This document shows positions 37,518 to 61,485 of a stretch of DNA of 64,000 nucleotides, one piece after another (position 1 is the stretch's first letter; each line of letters opens with the position of its first letter). The notes below the pieces were generated by a model. The model had not been told where the DNA came from and made no database searches. It worked only from the letters and a program-made list of their open reading frames with translations. Origin of the DNA: Megascapheus bottae (taxonomy: Eukaryota > Chordata > Mammalia > Rodentia > Geomyidae); assembly GCA_024803745.1 (NCBI GenBank), contig JANJXV010000025.1:18509610-18573609 (forward strand), written 5' to 3'. The position numbers and the translations under genes are program-made.

Positions 37518-39000
37518 ACCATGCTTCAGGCTCCCCTATCAGGTATACCTATGTTTTTCCCAAATGCTTGTCATGTGTTCATTCCTCGTGTTTTAGCTAT
37601 TTCTAGGTCATAAATATTAACTTAACTGGGTACCCTGTGGTTTGTGCCTGTAATCATAGCCTTTCAGTAAGGCTGAGATCTGAGGATTGTGGTTTGAAGC
37701 CAGCATGGGCAGAAAAATCCATGACACTCTTATCTCACAGACTTTTCTGCCCGGACTGGCTTTGAATTACGATCCTGAGATCTCAGCTTCCTGAGTAACT
37801 AGGATTACCGGGGTGAGCCACTGGTACCTGGCTGTAAAGTTTTTGTTGTTGTCCGTTGTGGGGTTTTTTTTGTGGGGAGGGGTCATGGGTCTTGAACTCT
37901 GCCTGGGCTCTGTCCCTGAGCTCTTCATCTCAAGGCCCTACCCTTGAGCCAAGCCCCACTTCCCATTTTCTAGAGGTTAATTGGAGATAAGAGTCTCAGG
38001 TCCTTTTGTGCCCCGACTGGCTTTGAACCTTGATCCTCAGGTCTCAGCCTCCTGAGTAGCTAGGATTACAGGTGTGAGCCATGGCACCTGGCTTATAAAG
38101 TTTCCTTAAAGACATTTTTGCCTCTGCTCAACTGTAGGACTAAGCCCCAGACAAATAACTTATTTTGGTTTTGAGATAGTATTGGCAAAAGAATTGATGG
38201 ATTAGAGGCTTGAGCCACTAGCACTTGGCTGCTCTAGTTAGTTTTGAGATAAGATTTCACCTGTGTCTTTCCTGGCCTGCACCAGGATCCTAATTTTACT
38301 TGCTGCTGTAGCTGGGGTATCAGGTGTACATTACCATGCTGCTTTTTGCTGTTGAAGTAGGGTCTCAAACTTTTTGCTAAGCTGGCATAGAACTTCAGTT
38401 CTCCCAGGCTCGCCTGGGATCATAGGCATGGGCCACCATGTCCAGCTATTGGCTGGCATGGGGCTTTCAATCTCGCCTTCCAGATATCAAGGATGATAGG
38501 TAAGGACACCAGTGCCCAGCCATACTGTTGGTGGGTATCTAAGTAATTTTTTTTTTTTTTGCCAGTCCTGGAGCTTGAACTCAGCACTGAGCACTGTCCT
38601 TAGGCTTTCTGGAGGCGAGAACTCTACCACTTGAGCCACAGCACCACTTCCAGCTTTTTCTAAGCACTCTACCACTAGGCCAAACCCCCAGCCCCTGTAT
38701 TGGTTCTTTTAATTGTTTTGCTATTCTATAATGCTTCTTTGCATTCTCGTTGGCTGAAGAATATATTTAGTGTAAGTAATTTCTCTCAGTAAAGTATGTG
38801 TGCTCACTTACTAAAGTGTTGGTAACCCTTTTTCCTGGCCAGCTCATAGTGTACAGCGTAGGGCAGTGCTGAGATGGTAGTCAACTATGCCTTAAGCAAA
38901 TCTCTCTCTGCAAATATACAAATTAAGAGTCACAGAACTCTGATTTTTATAAAATGAAAAGATGTGTGTGGCATATAACAAAGACATTAACACTGACTCT
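37518..39000 (+). other. ZWILCH 3' flank, convergent with LCTL
   Basis: Contains B1-like halves in head-to-head arrangement (37635-37835), B1-like/Geo (-, 37872-38095), two old B1 copies (-, 38240-38447) and a short IDL-Geo (-, 38551-38697). An AGTAAA at 38788-38793 is a possible variant ZWILCH poly(A) signal. No canonical AATAAA was found close to the stop. Confidence 0.55.
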
Positions 39001-39025
39001 TGGAAAAATGAACTTTCAGACGATT

Positions 39026-39052
39026 TTTATTTTACTCATGCTTACTTTTATT
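39026..39052 (-). terminator. LCTL polyadenylation signals
   Basis: Two AATAAA hexamers on the minus strand (39031-39026 and 39052-39047) lie 126-152 bases after the LCTL stop. Confidence 0.7.
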
Positions 39053-39177
39053 CTCTAATTCTTAAATCTCAGCACAAAACCCAAAAGAGGGGGAGGAAAA
39101 AAAAAAAAAAAGCAAAGAAGAAGTCATTCTCAGGGACTGCGGGGGTGTGGGCGTGGCTGGGGGGCGGGGCGGTGACG

Positions 39178-50727
<11,550 letters not shown>

Positions 50728-51440
50728 GGTGCCCAGTCCTCCTCCATACTGGAGAAAAACCACCCATCAGGTCACTGACCGGATGGGGACAGAGGCCAGG
50801 AGATGAGGAGGACACAAATGGGGGCCACTTTCTTTGTACCCACAGATAGGCCAAACCTCTACCCTGGCCACTGGTGGAACACTGGACAGGAGACCAAGCT
50901 GGGCCTGGCAAGCGTCTCTCCCAACTCTGGTCTGATGAGGGAGACCCACCTCTCAGAGCCTCCCTGGCTCTGCCCCATGGGGGTGGCAGGACAATTTTCC
51001 CTGTGATGGGGACACAGGACAGCCGATACCCACCCCACCCCCAGCCACTCACCCAGTGCTGAGTGTCAGGACCCCCTGACCCAGCCCAGTCAGCTCACCC
51101 TGGATTGTCCCGGGTGCCTAACACCCCATACAGCCTGTACTCTCTGACCCAGCTTACGCCAGCCCTGAGTGCAGAGAAGGCTCTGGGTGGGGGTGTGGCC
51201 CGGGCCTGGTGGAGTGCTGAGCTAGCCATGCAGCCTGACTCAGCAAGGCCCTGGCCCTGGGCCTCCAGCTGCCCCCTCCCAGGGGAGAGAGGCAGCAAGG
51301 ACAGGAGGGCGTGGTCCTCTCTCCTCTAATGCTTCAGACTTAGGGGGGAGATGGGTCACATCTATCTTTCTGCCCCTCCCAGCTAGATTGATAGCTCCAT
51401 GGTTTATTCAAGTGGATTTCCCACTCCAGCCTCTTGGGAT
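50728..51440. promoter_or_regulatory. LCTL 5' flank, GC-rich, no repeat
   Basis: Single-copy sequence immediately upstream of the LCTL start codon. No TATA box, no CpG island and no coding frame I would trust. The LCTL promoter must lie here, but its start cannot be placed. Confidence 0.4.
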
Positions 51441-51444
51441 TCTT

Positions 51445-53077
51445 TTTTGCCTGTCCTGAGTTTTGAACTCAGGGCCTGAGCACTGTCCCTGCACTCCCTG
51501 GCATTTTGAGCTACATCTCTACTTCTCCGTTTGGGGTGGTTAATTGCCTGAGCTGGCTTTGAACGGCGATCCTCAAATCTCAGCCTCCTGAGTAGCGAGG
51601 ATTGTGGGTGTGAGTCATCTAATCCTAATGGCTGGTTAACAGAATCGAGAGGAACAGATGCAATCTTGAGTAGGGATCCCTCCCCACTTAGAACCCCACC
51701 ACCACCTCTGGGTGGCCCAGCCACCCCAGCAGATAACCACAGATGCAGTGAGCAGGGTAGCCCTGAACCCCAGCCAGCCCCCCAACTCTAGCTGCCCTAC
51801 CAGTGACCCCCACCTCATTCTTCCCTTGTGGCTGGGGGCTGATGGGAAAGGGGAGGGGCTTAAGTAGTTTTAAACACTCCAGAGTGGCAGGGCTGGTGTC
51901 ACAGGGTGGGGGGGAGGGGACAATTGTCAGGGTCCCCAGTGAAATCAGAGGAGCTTGCCCTGTGGTACCAGGAGACTGTGGCCATGACAGTAGGTTAGAA
52001 GGAGCACTTAGATGCCTAGATCTCCTTCTGCAGGGCACTGCCAGGCAAGGCCATGGCCAGTGGTGCCCTCGGGCAAGATGCTAGGCTCATGGCTGAGTCA
52101 GGCAGCGCATGCGCCTGGCTTCGGGTAGCTCTACTTAGAGCTGGGGGCATCTGCGTTTGTGTTGAAGGGGTCTGGTGAAGGAAGGTGTCACAGTTCTGAA
52201 GCTCTGAGGCTTCCCTCCCCCCCATATTGCAGAGGCTGATTGAGACTTGTAGAAGAGGCCTGGGGTCCAGCTGGACCTTGTCTCTTTTCTTCCTTGTCTC
52301 CCTCCCTCCTTCCCTTCTTTCTTCCTTTCTTCCTTCTTTCCTGCCAGTTTTGGGGCTTGAACTCAGCCTGGACACTGTCCCTAAGCTTTTCAGCTCAAGG
52401 CTGCTGCCCTACCCTGGGCCTAGGCATCGTCCCTGAGCTCTTCAGCTCAAGGCTACCTCCCTGTCCTTGAGCCAAACCCCACTTCCCATTTTCTAGAGGT
52501 TAATTTAAGATGACTCTCAGGTCCTTTTGTGCCCAGGTTGGCTTTGAACCTCGATCTTCAGATCTCAGCCTCCTGAGTAGCTAGGACTACAGGTGTGAGC
52601 CACCATGCCCGGCTTCCTTGTTTTTTCCACTCAATGCTGGCACTCAACCACCTGAGCCACAGTTCTACTTCTAATGTATTTTTGTGGTTAACTGGAGATG
52701 AGAATCTTGTGGACTTTCCTGTCACTGGTGGCTTGGAGGCTCAAGGTGTGAACACCAGTACTTACCCATGACAGGGCTTTCTTGCCCTTTCCAAGAATCC
52801 CCCCCACTCCACTTGCCCCAGGAACTTTCCTATCTAGAAGTTTCTCTGCTGAATCTCTCAGTAAAGCAAGAATTCTCGCCTCCCCCCCCCCTCCCAATTC
52901 TGGGGCTTGAACTAAGGGACTGAGCACTGTCTGAGCTGCTTTTTGCTCAAGGCTAGAGCTCTCCCACTTGAGCCACATTGTCACTTCCAACTTTTTCTGT
53001 GGTACTGAGGAAGCAAATCCAGGCTTCATGCATGCTAGGCAAGCATTCTACCACTAGGCCACCTTCCCAGCCCTGAA
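51445..53077 (-). mobile_element. SINE pieces upstream of LCTL
   Basis: B1-like/Geo (51445-51620), a copy with two Geo segments in tandem (52340-52615), a B1-like/Geo start (52620-52735) and IDL-Geo (52895-53077). 51621-52270 is GC-rich single copy, and 52280-52340 is a TTCC-rich tract. Confidence 0.75.
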
Positions 53078-53486
53078 ACAAGAATCTTGCAACCTGCTCA
53101 AGGAGGATCAGGTGGGTGAGAGAATTTGTTTCTGGCTAACTCCAACACAGAAGGGCTGGGGAAGTTTAGAATGTTGAGACCCAGAGTGGTAATGAGAAAT
53201 GGATCTCTGACCTGCCTGGCAGTGGCGGGCGGGGGGCGGTTGTGGAGGATTAGCCAGAAATTATATATGTTTTTTTTTTCATAGAGGCTACCAAAGCAGT
53301 AGGATCCTTGGTCTTGGTCAGAACCTCCAGAACTGAGACAAATTAAACTCTTTTTATTATTTTTTTGAATTTGTTACTTGCCACAGGCATACTGTTCCAG
53401 TGACGGAAAGCTAACTAACACTGACTTACTCAAGGTCAACTTCTAGTTCACCGTCAAGCAGGCCTAAGTAGGACCAGAGCTGCTGT

Positions 53487-53703
53487 GTGTTAGTGACACA
53501 CCTGTCATCCTAGCTACTCAGGAGGCTGAGGTCTGAGGCTCATAATTAGAAGTCAACCCGGATAGGAAAGTCCATGAGAATCTTATTGCCAGATAACCAC
53601 CAAAAACCTGGACGTGGAAATGTGGTTCAAGTGGTAGAGCACCAGCCTTGAGCCAAAAAGCTAAGGGACAGAACCCAGGCCTTCAGCTCAAAGCCCCTGG
53701 ACC

Positions 53704-53750
<47 letters not shown>
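53487..53750 (+). mobile_element. B1-like/Geo with CA array tail
   Basis: The SINE ends GACCAACACAC and runs into about 23 CA units (53705-53750). Confidence 0.87.
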
Positions 53751-53752
<2 letters not shown>

Positions 53753-54298
53753 GAAAGATGGTGACCAGATCCTTTTCCTCCGAGCTTGGAGCTCCTCTAA
53801 CTCATATGGCTCCCCCACTCCCCTATTTGACATTGCTTAATTAGGCCATTTCTGCAAACCCCCTCAGAACATTCCTTACACTTTAAGAGAAGCAGGCCCA
53901 AATCCCTCTGCTGGCCCAGCCACCCCACAAACCACTTTTGTCTCCACCCACGAGGCCCACAAACCACAGGGCGTGGCTTTACCCTGTTCCTGCCACATCC
54001 AGGGGCAGGCTGGCCTCCTTCTCCCCAGCCCAGGCTCCTTTCCCATTCTCCAGTCACAGCGGCCAAGAAAACAGGAAGTATCTTACTCACCCCAGTCCCC
54101 TGGGGCTTTGGCTTTCCAGAGTCAGAAAGGGTGAAGGGGGCAGAGGGTGGCTCTGTAAAAGCCAAGCCTATCTTATGGGGCTTTTAGTTTGGGTCTGTGG
54201 GAAACACACCCCCCCCCAAAGTGGTAGAGCAAAAGAAGCTCAGGGACAGGACCCAGGCCAGAGTTCAAGCCCTAACTAGGACTTGCAAAAAAATTATA

Positions 54299-54340
<42 letters not shown>
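53751..54340. other. Single-copy stretch ending in Geo fragment and (TA)n
   Basis: GC-moderate single copy to 54190, a Geo 3' fragment (+, 54218-54290), then an AT dinucleotide array (54293-54338). Confidence 0.7.
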
Positions 54341-54341
<1 letters not shown>

Positions 54342-54907
54342 AGGAATGGGCGGGGCAAACCTTCCTGGAACACTTCTCTGAGCCACCCTTAGGGGACACT
54401 CTTGCTCTGTCTGGGTTTCATCCTTTCTGAGCCATCCTTGGCAGTCTGCAGGATCCTGGTTTACAGCACTGGTTCGCAGTGATCAGGAGATTCCTGCCCT
54501 GGTAGGAGGGGCCCCCCGGAAGGCCTGCTCTCCAGCTTTAAGGAGTCTTGTAAAATGTTGATACACCATGCCTAGAGAACAGGCTTGACTTTTCACTAGC
54601 CGTCCTGAGGCTGCTCATCACTGGGAAACCTGTTCTGGGGACCAGAGCCCCAGGACTGGACACTTTTCACATCCCTCCCTCTGACAGATCACACCCCAGA
54701 CTTCTCTGATCAAAGGCCAACAGACACCCAAAGTGGGAGACTGAGCAGTGTCCAAGCCCCGCCCCTTCCTGTCCTGAATAGGTATTTCTCTGGAGATAAA
54801 GAGTCCGATTTTAAGTCTGGTCTGCCTTTGAAACATGATCCTCAGATCTCAGAGAACTACAGTATGATCCTCCTGTGATTCGCAATATTTCCGTGTCCCA
54901 CAGGAGC

Positions 54908-55121
54908 CTGGCTTTGGTGGCTCACACCTGTAATCCTAGCTACTCAGGAGGCTGAGATCCAAGGGTCTAGACTCGAAGCCAGCCAGGGCAAGAAAGTCCA
55001 TGACTCTTCTCTCCAATTAACCACTAGAAAACCAGAAGTGGCACTGTAGCTCAAAGTGGTAGAGCGCTAGCCTTGAAGAAAAGAGTCCAGGGATAGCACC
55101 CAGGCCTTGAGTTTAAGCCTC

Positions 55122-55172
<51 letters not shown>

Positions 55173-55345
55173 GCACAATGTTTGAACCACTTGGGCAGGG
55201 GTTCAATTCCTCGGTACCACATATACATAGAAAAAGCCAGAAATGGTGCTGAGGCTCAAGTGGTAGAGCTCAAGCCTTGAGAAAGTCCAAGGACAGTGCT
55301 CAGGCCCTAAGTTCAAGGCCCAGGACTAGCAAAAAAAAAAAAAAA
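54908..55345 (+). mobile_element. B1-like/Geo, CA array, truncated IDL-Geo
   Basis: B1-like/Geo (54908-55122) passes into a CA array (55123-55170). A 5'-truncated IDL-Geo (55190-55345) follows and ends in poly-A. Confidence 0.87.
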
Positions 55346-55554
55346 GAAAAAAGAAAAAAAGGATTAAATGAGGCCAGATGCTCACTTCTGTTGGCCTGAG
55401 TTCGAGCTGGGGATAGCTGGCTCCCTTTAGTCTTTGGGTAACAGAGTCCCCTCTGACCACCCGCCTCCCAAGGGTGAGTGACTCTGGGGTCGTTAGAGTC
55501 GCATGCCAAACTTGTAATTTCCATTGTATGATTTATTGTATTTCTGTATGTATT

Positions 55555-56440
55555 GTCAGTCCTGGGGCTTAAACTCAAGGCCTTCTGCTCTTGTTTGACT
55601 TTTTCACTCAAGGCTGGTGCTCTACCACTTGAGCCACAGCTCCCCTCTGGCTTTTGGCTGGTTAAGTGAAGGTAAGTGTCTTGCAGATTTGTCTGTTTGG
55701 GCTGGCATCAAACCTCAGTCCTCAGATCTCAGTTCCTGAGCAGCTAGGATTACAGGTGTGAGCTACTGCCACCCATTTTTTTTTTTAATCTGGGAAAACT
55801 GAGGTCTTCTCTTTGGGCGATCATTGGGCCATGGGGGAGAGACAGAAGCCCCTCTGGAGTTGGTCCAGCTGAGGGTGGAAAGGTCTAGCCTGTTTCATGG
55901 GAAGGACTTTGGAAAAACCCATTTAACCAATGGAAACGCCCTGTAAAAGGTCACCATGGCCCACACAGGAGACCTGGGTATCACAGCCTGGGCTGAGTTC
56001 ATGCCAAGCAGTATGGCAAGGTTATGGTTGAATGATGGTCAAACAGACTTGGCCAGCCTGATGGAGAGAGGTGTCACAGGAGCCCAGCCCAGCCCGAGAA
56101 AGGGATCATGACAGGGCGATTTGAGACTCTAAAACAAAAATATAGGGGATTAAATGGATTATCAAGTGAACATGATTTTATTTATTTATTTATTTATTTA
56201 GCTAGTCCTGGGGCTTGAACTCGTGGCCTGAGCACTGTCCTTGGGATTTCTCAAGGCTAGAGCTCTACCATTTGAGCCTCAGCACCACTTCCAGCTTTTT
56301 TCTATGTATGTGGTACCAAGGAATCGAACCTGGGTCTTCGTGCATGCTAGACAAGCACTCTACCACTAGGCCAAACTCCCGGCCCTATTTTTGGCTTTTT
56401 CTATGTATGTGGTACTGAGGAATCAAACCCAGGTCCTGAG
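55555..56440 (-). mobile_element. B1-like/Geo and IDL-Geo upstream of LCTL
   Basis: B1-like/Geo (55555-55780). (TTTA)n (56177-56200) is the tail of a near-consensus IDL-Geo (56202-56396), next to a further Geo middle piece (56397-56440). Confidence 0.85.
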
Positions 56441-56789
56441 TCTCCTACAGAAGTGGAAGGCCCCGGAGAAAGAATTGAAGATTGGGGTGGCACACAAGCA
56501 GGAACATGGAATGGATCTGCTTGAGAGGTGACTTCTCTGGCCCTTTCACTTTGCAGAGGAGAAATCAGGGCTCTGTGCAGGCTTGGACCTGTGGTGTAGG
56601 GGAGGGGGTCAGTGCTAAGCAGGAGCAGGACAGAGGCTGTGCAGTCCTGGGGAAATGCTTGCCCTTTCTGGCTCTTGGTTTTGCATACACAGTGGTTATC
56701 CAGTGTTTTCCTTTCTGGGCCATATGGATGTCACTTCCCTACATGGTCAGGCAGCTGTGGCAGGGCGAAACCAAGGTCCTCTAACTGGG

Positions 56790-57145
56790 CAACCATGGCG
56801 CATGCCTAGAACACTAGCCCCTTGGGAGATGTGAGGATAGCAGTTTGAAGCCAGCCCAGGCAGAAAGAGGTCCATGAGACTCTTATTGCCAATTCACTGC
56901 CCGAAAACAGAGGTGACGCTGGGGCTCAACTGCTAACCTTGAACAAAATGTTCAGGGACAGAGTCCAGGCCCTGAGTTCAAGTCCTGGGGCTGGCAGAAA
57001 GAGAGAGAAAAAAAAGAGAGTGATGGAGGGAGGGAGAGGGAGAAGAGGAAGGAAGGAAGGGAGGGAGGGAGGGAGGGAGGAAGGAAGGAAGGAAGGAAGG
57101 AAGGAAGGAAGGAAGGAAGGAAGGAAGAAGGAAAAGAAAGAAGGA
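56790..57145 (+). mobile_element. B1-like/Geo with a long GGAA/GGGA homopurine tail
   Basis: The SINE (56790-56998) ends GGGGCTGGCAGAAAGAGAG and runs into about 145 bases of nearly pure purine, including about 16 GGAA units (57080-57125). Confidence 0.88.
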
Positions 57146-57904
57146 AATTCGGGGCTGATGGAGCATGCCTCTGGACACATGGGCTCTAAAAGGGCAGTGC
57201 CAGCTCCCTGGCTTCTGCCAGCAGGTGATCCTGGGTCATTGGCAGGGGAGAGACCCTGGCATCCCAATCCTACAGTGTGACCTGAGGCCAGGCCAGAGAT
57301 GGCAGCCCATGCCAGGCCCAGGGCCCGAGGGAGTGGAGGAGGAAGAGGAGGGTCAGGGTCTGTGCCAGGCAGGAAATGCCTGCAGGAGTTGGGCTGGGAG
57401 TTTCCTGTGGGCGCTGCCACAGCCTGGTGACCTCACCTCCCAGACACTCCAGACAGCCCCCCATTCCAAATAGGACATTCCTTTGTCCCCTGGATTGGCA
57501 GCTGCAGTGGTGGTGGCCTTCCATTCACTCCACAGTGTTTACAGAGCACTCGCTTAGCAGGAGCTCCAGGCAGGACTTGGGGTGTGGAGCGGGGTTGGGG
57601 GGCTATGGAGTCCAGCAGGCTCCCCAGCTCTGCCACCAGGGCTCTGCACACCTTGACGACTGCTCAGACTGGCACATGAGGGCTGGGGTCCTCGCTGGCA
57701 GGAAGAGCTCCCAGGGTGGACCAGCCTCGGGGTACCTGCCTCCTGTGTGACACTGAGTCTCGAGTGGGCACCGGCTCTGCCTCATGGGTTCAGGAGTCTC
57801 TCCCGTATGCCAAAGCTGCGGATCCTAAAATTGGATTCAGCAGAGCCCTTGACTTTGGTGTGCGGCCATTTCCTCAGGCCCCTGTGAGCCTTGGTTTTCT
57901 CATC
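57146..57904. other. GC-rich single-copy block, no gene identified
   Basis: No recognisable repeat. Open frames here are short, compositional and without splice context. Confidence 0.45.
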
Positions 57905-58075
57905 TAGCGACTCAGGAGGCTGAGTGGTTCAAAGCCAACCCAGGCAAGAAAGTCTGTGAGACTCCTATCTCCAAGTAACTACTTCAAGATAAGCCAGGAG
58001 TGGAGCTGTGAATCAGCCTTGAGAGGAAAGAGCTAAGGGACAGTGCCCAGGCCCCAAGTTTAAGCCAAAGCCTGG

Positions 58076-58136
<61 letters not shown>

Positions 58137-58745
58137 ATATGCCCAGGGTCTGGGACACTGGCTGAGGATTGAATGGCAGAGGACTCACCCGTGGGCTGGG
58201 AATGAGCAGGCAAGGTGGGGCAGGAGGGGCTCAAGCCAAACAGGGAACAAGGCCTCTCCTCTCCCTCCCTGTCTTCCCTCAGGCTCTTGAGGAAGATTTT
58301 CCTGCCTGAAATCACAGGACCTGAGCTGGACATACCATGGCCAGCTCTTTGCTTCCATTTCTGTTCACATCTTGTGATTCTAGCTACGCAGAAGCCGGAG
58401 ATCTGAAGATTGTGGTTCAAAGCCATCCTGGACAGAAAAATCCAGTGGTAAAGGGCTTACCTGGCATGCATGCAGGCCTGGCTTCCATTCCTTGATACCA
58501 CATACACAGAAAAAGCCAGAAGTGGTGCTGTGGCTTAAGTGGTAAAGCTCTAGCCTTGAGAAAGTCCAAGGACAATACCCAGAGCCTGAGTTCAAGCCCC
58601 AGGACTGGAAAGTAAAGAGAGGGGGGTGGGAAAGAAAAGAAAGAAAGATCCAGTTAACCAGCAAAAAGCTGGAAGTGGCGCTAAGGCTCAAGTGTGAGCA
58701 AAAAAGCCAAGCAAGGGCATGAGGCCCTAAGTTCAAATCCCACCC
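57905..58745 (+). mobile_element. B1-like/Geo with CA tail, and two more Geo SINEs
   Basis: B1-like/Geo (57905-58078) with CA array (58079-58136); B1-like start (58370-58442) joined to IDL-Geo (58443-58612); Geo half (58645-58745). Confidence 0.8.
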
Positions 58746-58959
58746 CCTCTCTCTACCTTAGGGGACCACACTCCCAGCCCCTAATTCTACCTTAAAGTCA
58801 CAGGGGTGATATGAAGATCTCATGGCTGACTGGTAAGCACTGTTCACAGCAGGGACCCATTATCTTGATGAATGCAACTAAAGGATAAAGTGGGACAGGT
58901 GGTCTCTCAGGGGAAGGGTCATTTATTTATACTGTGGTTTGGTTTGGTTTGTTTGATTT

Positions 58960-60120
58960 CTGTTCCACTACTAAGGCATGCACTCAGGGCCTGAACACTA
59001 GCTCCTAGCTTTTGCCCTCAAGGTTGGTACTATTTGAGCCACAGCCTCACTTGTGGGTTTTTAGTAGTTCATTGGAGATCAGAATGTCATGGGCTTTTGT
59101 GCCTGGGCTGATTTTGAACCTTGATCTTCAGATCTTGGCTTCCCAAGTAGCTAGGATTATAGCCATGAGCCATGGGTACCTGGCTTATTTATATGGGGTT
59201 TTGACGGCTGTTTAGGAGTCCTCTGCTCCTTCGATTTGTCCACTAATTCTCCATCCAAGCTGAGGAAGCCCATGCTAAGGCAAGACTCAGCCTTGCCTCC
59301 CCTCCTGTCTACCCAGCCCTCCCTGGAGCTCTGAGGAATCTCCGGATGTGGAGAAGGAAGTCTCTGGGCTGCGGAAGGCAGGCTCATTTCCAGTGTGGCC
59401 GGGGCCGCCAGCCCCAGGTCCTGTTTACAGAGTGAGGTGGACAGGGCCAGCACAGCCTGGCGACAAATGCGCTCGTGCCTGTGAGAACACAGGGCCCGCA
59501 GGGCCTGGCCGGGTGAGGCATGGAGAGCCTCGTGCCAAGGGGAAAGTCAAATCTAAAGAGTGTTTCCTCCCGGCTAGGCCGCCCCAGACTTTTGTCTCCA
59601 GTCTGTGGTTCCTGCAGTGATTCATAATCAGCGGGAACTTATAAATAAACCCCGCCTTAGCCTCTTCCCAGTCTGAGACCTGTAGGGGTGAAGGGGGGGG
59701 GTGGGAGGCAGGAGCTGGTGTGCAGACTGCAGTGTCTGAATTCTGAACCAGAGTAGGCTGCGTCGCCTGTGCCCTGGATGGGGTCGCTGTGGAAAGCCCT
59801 GCTGTAAACTTGCCCTGTGGCTCACGCCTGTAATACCAGCTATTCAGGAGGCTGAGGTCTGAGGATCACCGTGTGAAGCCAGCCCAGGCAGGAAAATCCA
59901 TTAGAAGGCTTCCCTCCCCTTTCTCCTCTTCTTCCTCCTCCTTTCTTTTCTTGCCAGTCTTGGAGCTTGAACTCAGGGCCTGGGCAGTCAAGACTAGCAC
60001 TCTAGCACTTAAGCCACAGCATCTCTTCTGGTTTTGTTTTGTTTTGTTTTGTTCTGGGTATGTGTTTCTGAGGAATCAAATCCAGGGCTTCCTGTAGGCG
60101 AGGCAGGTACTCTTCCACTC
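58960..60120. mobile_element. SINEs flanking a GC-rich unique block
   Basis: B1-like/Geo (-, 58960-59190); single-copy GC-rich sequence 59191-59814; B1-like half (+, 59815-59910); IDL-Geo (-, 59955-60120). Confidence 0.78.
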
Positions 60121-60579
60121 ACCATTTCATGTGAACTGCTTGTTTTCCCTGGGTAGCAGGACTCGGGGCTCAGAGAGGGTGTGTAATTGGCACGGTTTCA
60201 CACAGCAAGTAGATTGAAACACCAGGCTTTCGGCTACACAGTAACTATGGACTGAATCCTGGGGCCTGTCCGCTCTATTTGCTGTGACTCACCTGAGGGC
60301 TAGCTTTCCCAAGGCCTCAGTTTCCCCAGCAGAGTGGGGGCACTGTAATCTCTGGGTACCAGGCATATCATAACAGCCAGATGTGTGGATATTCAGAGAC
60401 AGGGAGAGAGAGATTTTCTGTGTCATGACCCCAGAAGAAGCTGTTCAGCAGCAGAGCTGGAATCTTCCAGGGGTCAAAGGATCTTAACTTAGGTAGTTTT
60501 CTCCCCTCCTCCTCCTCCTCCTTCATCTTCCTTTTGTTTGCACTGCTTTAAAAAAAACCTGTCATTTATTTATTTATTG

Positions 60580-61485
60580 TTGGTCATGGGGCTTGAACTC
60601 TGGGCCTGGACACTGTCTCTGAGCTCTTTAGCTCAAGGTTAATCCTCTACCACTTGAGCACAGCGCCACTTGTGGTTTTCTGGTGGTTAATTGGAGATAA
60701 GGGTCTCACAGTCTTTCGTGACTGGGCTGGCTTTAAACCACAATCCTCAGATCTCAGTCTCCTGAGTAGCTAGGATTACAGGCATGAGACACCACTGCCC
60801 AGCCTTCAATTGTGTTTTGTTGTTGTTGTTGTTGTTTTGCCAGTCCTGGGCTTGAACTCAGGGCCTGAGCACTGTCCTTGGACTTTCTCAAGGCTAGAGC
60901 TCTACCACTTGAGCCATAGCTCCACTTCTGCCTTTTTTTCCCCCTATGTATGTAGTATGGAGGAATCGAACCCGGGTCTTCATGCATGCTAGGCAAGCAC
61001 TCTACCACTAGGCCAAATTCCTGGCCCCTTCAGTTGTTATTTTAAAGGTGAGTACAGTGTCATAAGTCAGGTAAATAGCTCATTTTCTTTTTGGATAATG
61101 TAACCCCTTTCCTCACTCTCTCCCAGTTTTCCTTCCCATCCCCACCCACAAATTGTATGGTTCATTTTCAACTGCAGCTGCATTTGGTCACTCTTTGTCC
61201 CTCTATTTCTGTGCCCCCCCAGCACTGTCACTGTTTATTTATGTGGTACAGAGGTATTGAACCTAAGGCCTCATGCCTGCTAAGCAAACACTCCACCACT
61301 AAGCCACATTCCCCCTCCCTTCCGTTTACCACTTGAGCCACAGTTCTACTTCCAGCTTTTTGCTGTTTAATTGGAAATAAGAATCTCACGGAATTTCCTG
61401 CCAGGGCTGGCTTTGAACCACGATCCTCTGATTTCAGCCTCCAGAGTAGCTAGGATTACAAGCCCTGAGCCACCTGTGTCTGGGG
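60580..61485 (-). mobile_element. SINE series upstream of LCTL
   Basis: B1-like/Geo (60580-60800), (GTT)n (60817-60837) as the tail of a near-consensus IDL-Geo (60838-61028), an IDL end (61235-61315) and a B1-like/Geo piece (61328-61485). Confidence 0.82.

Noticed and set aside
56926..57420. 164-residue minus-strand open frame with repeated FLPS units
   Set aside because: The repeated peptide is only the translation of the GGAA/TTCC microsatellite.
57146..57904. Possible unannotated gene in a GC-rich island with overlapping open frames on both strands
   Set aside because: No homology I recognise, no consistent splice pattern and no start context; left as single-copy sequence.
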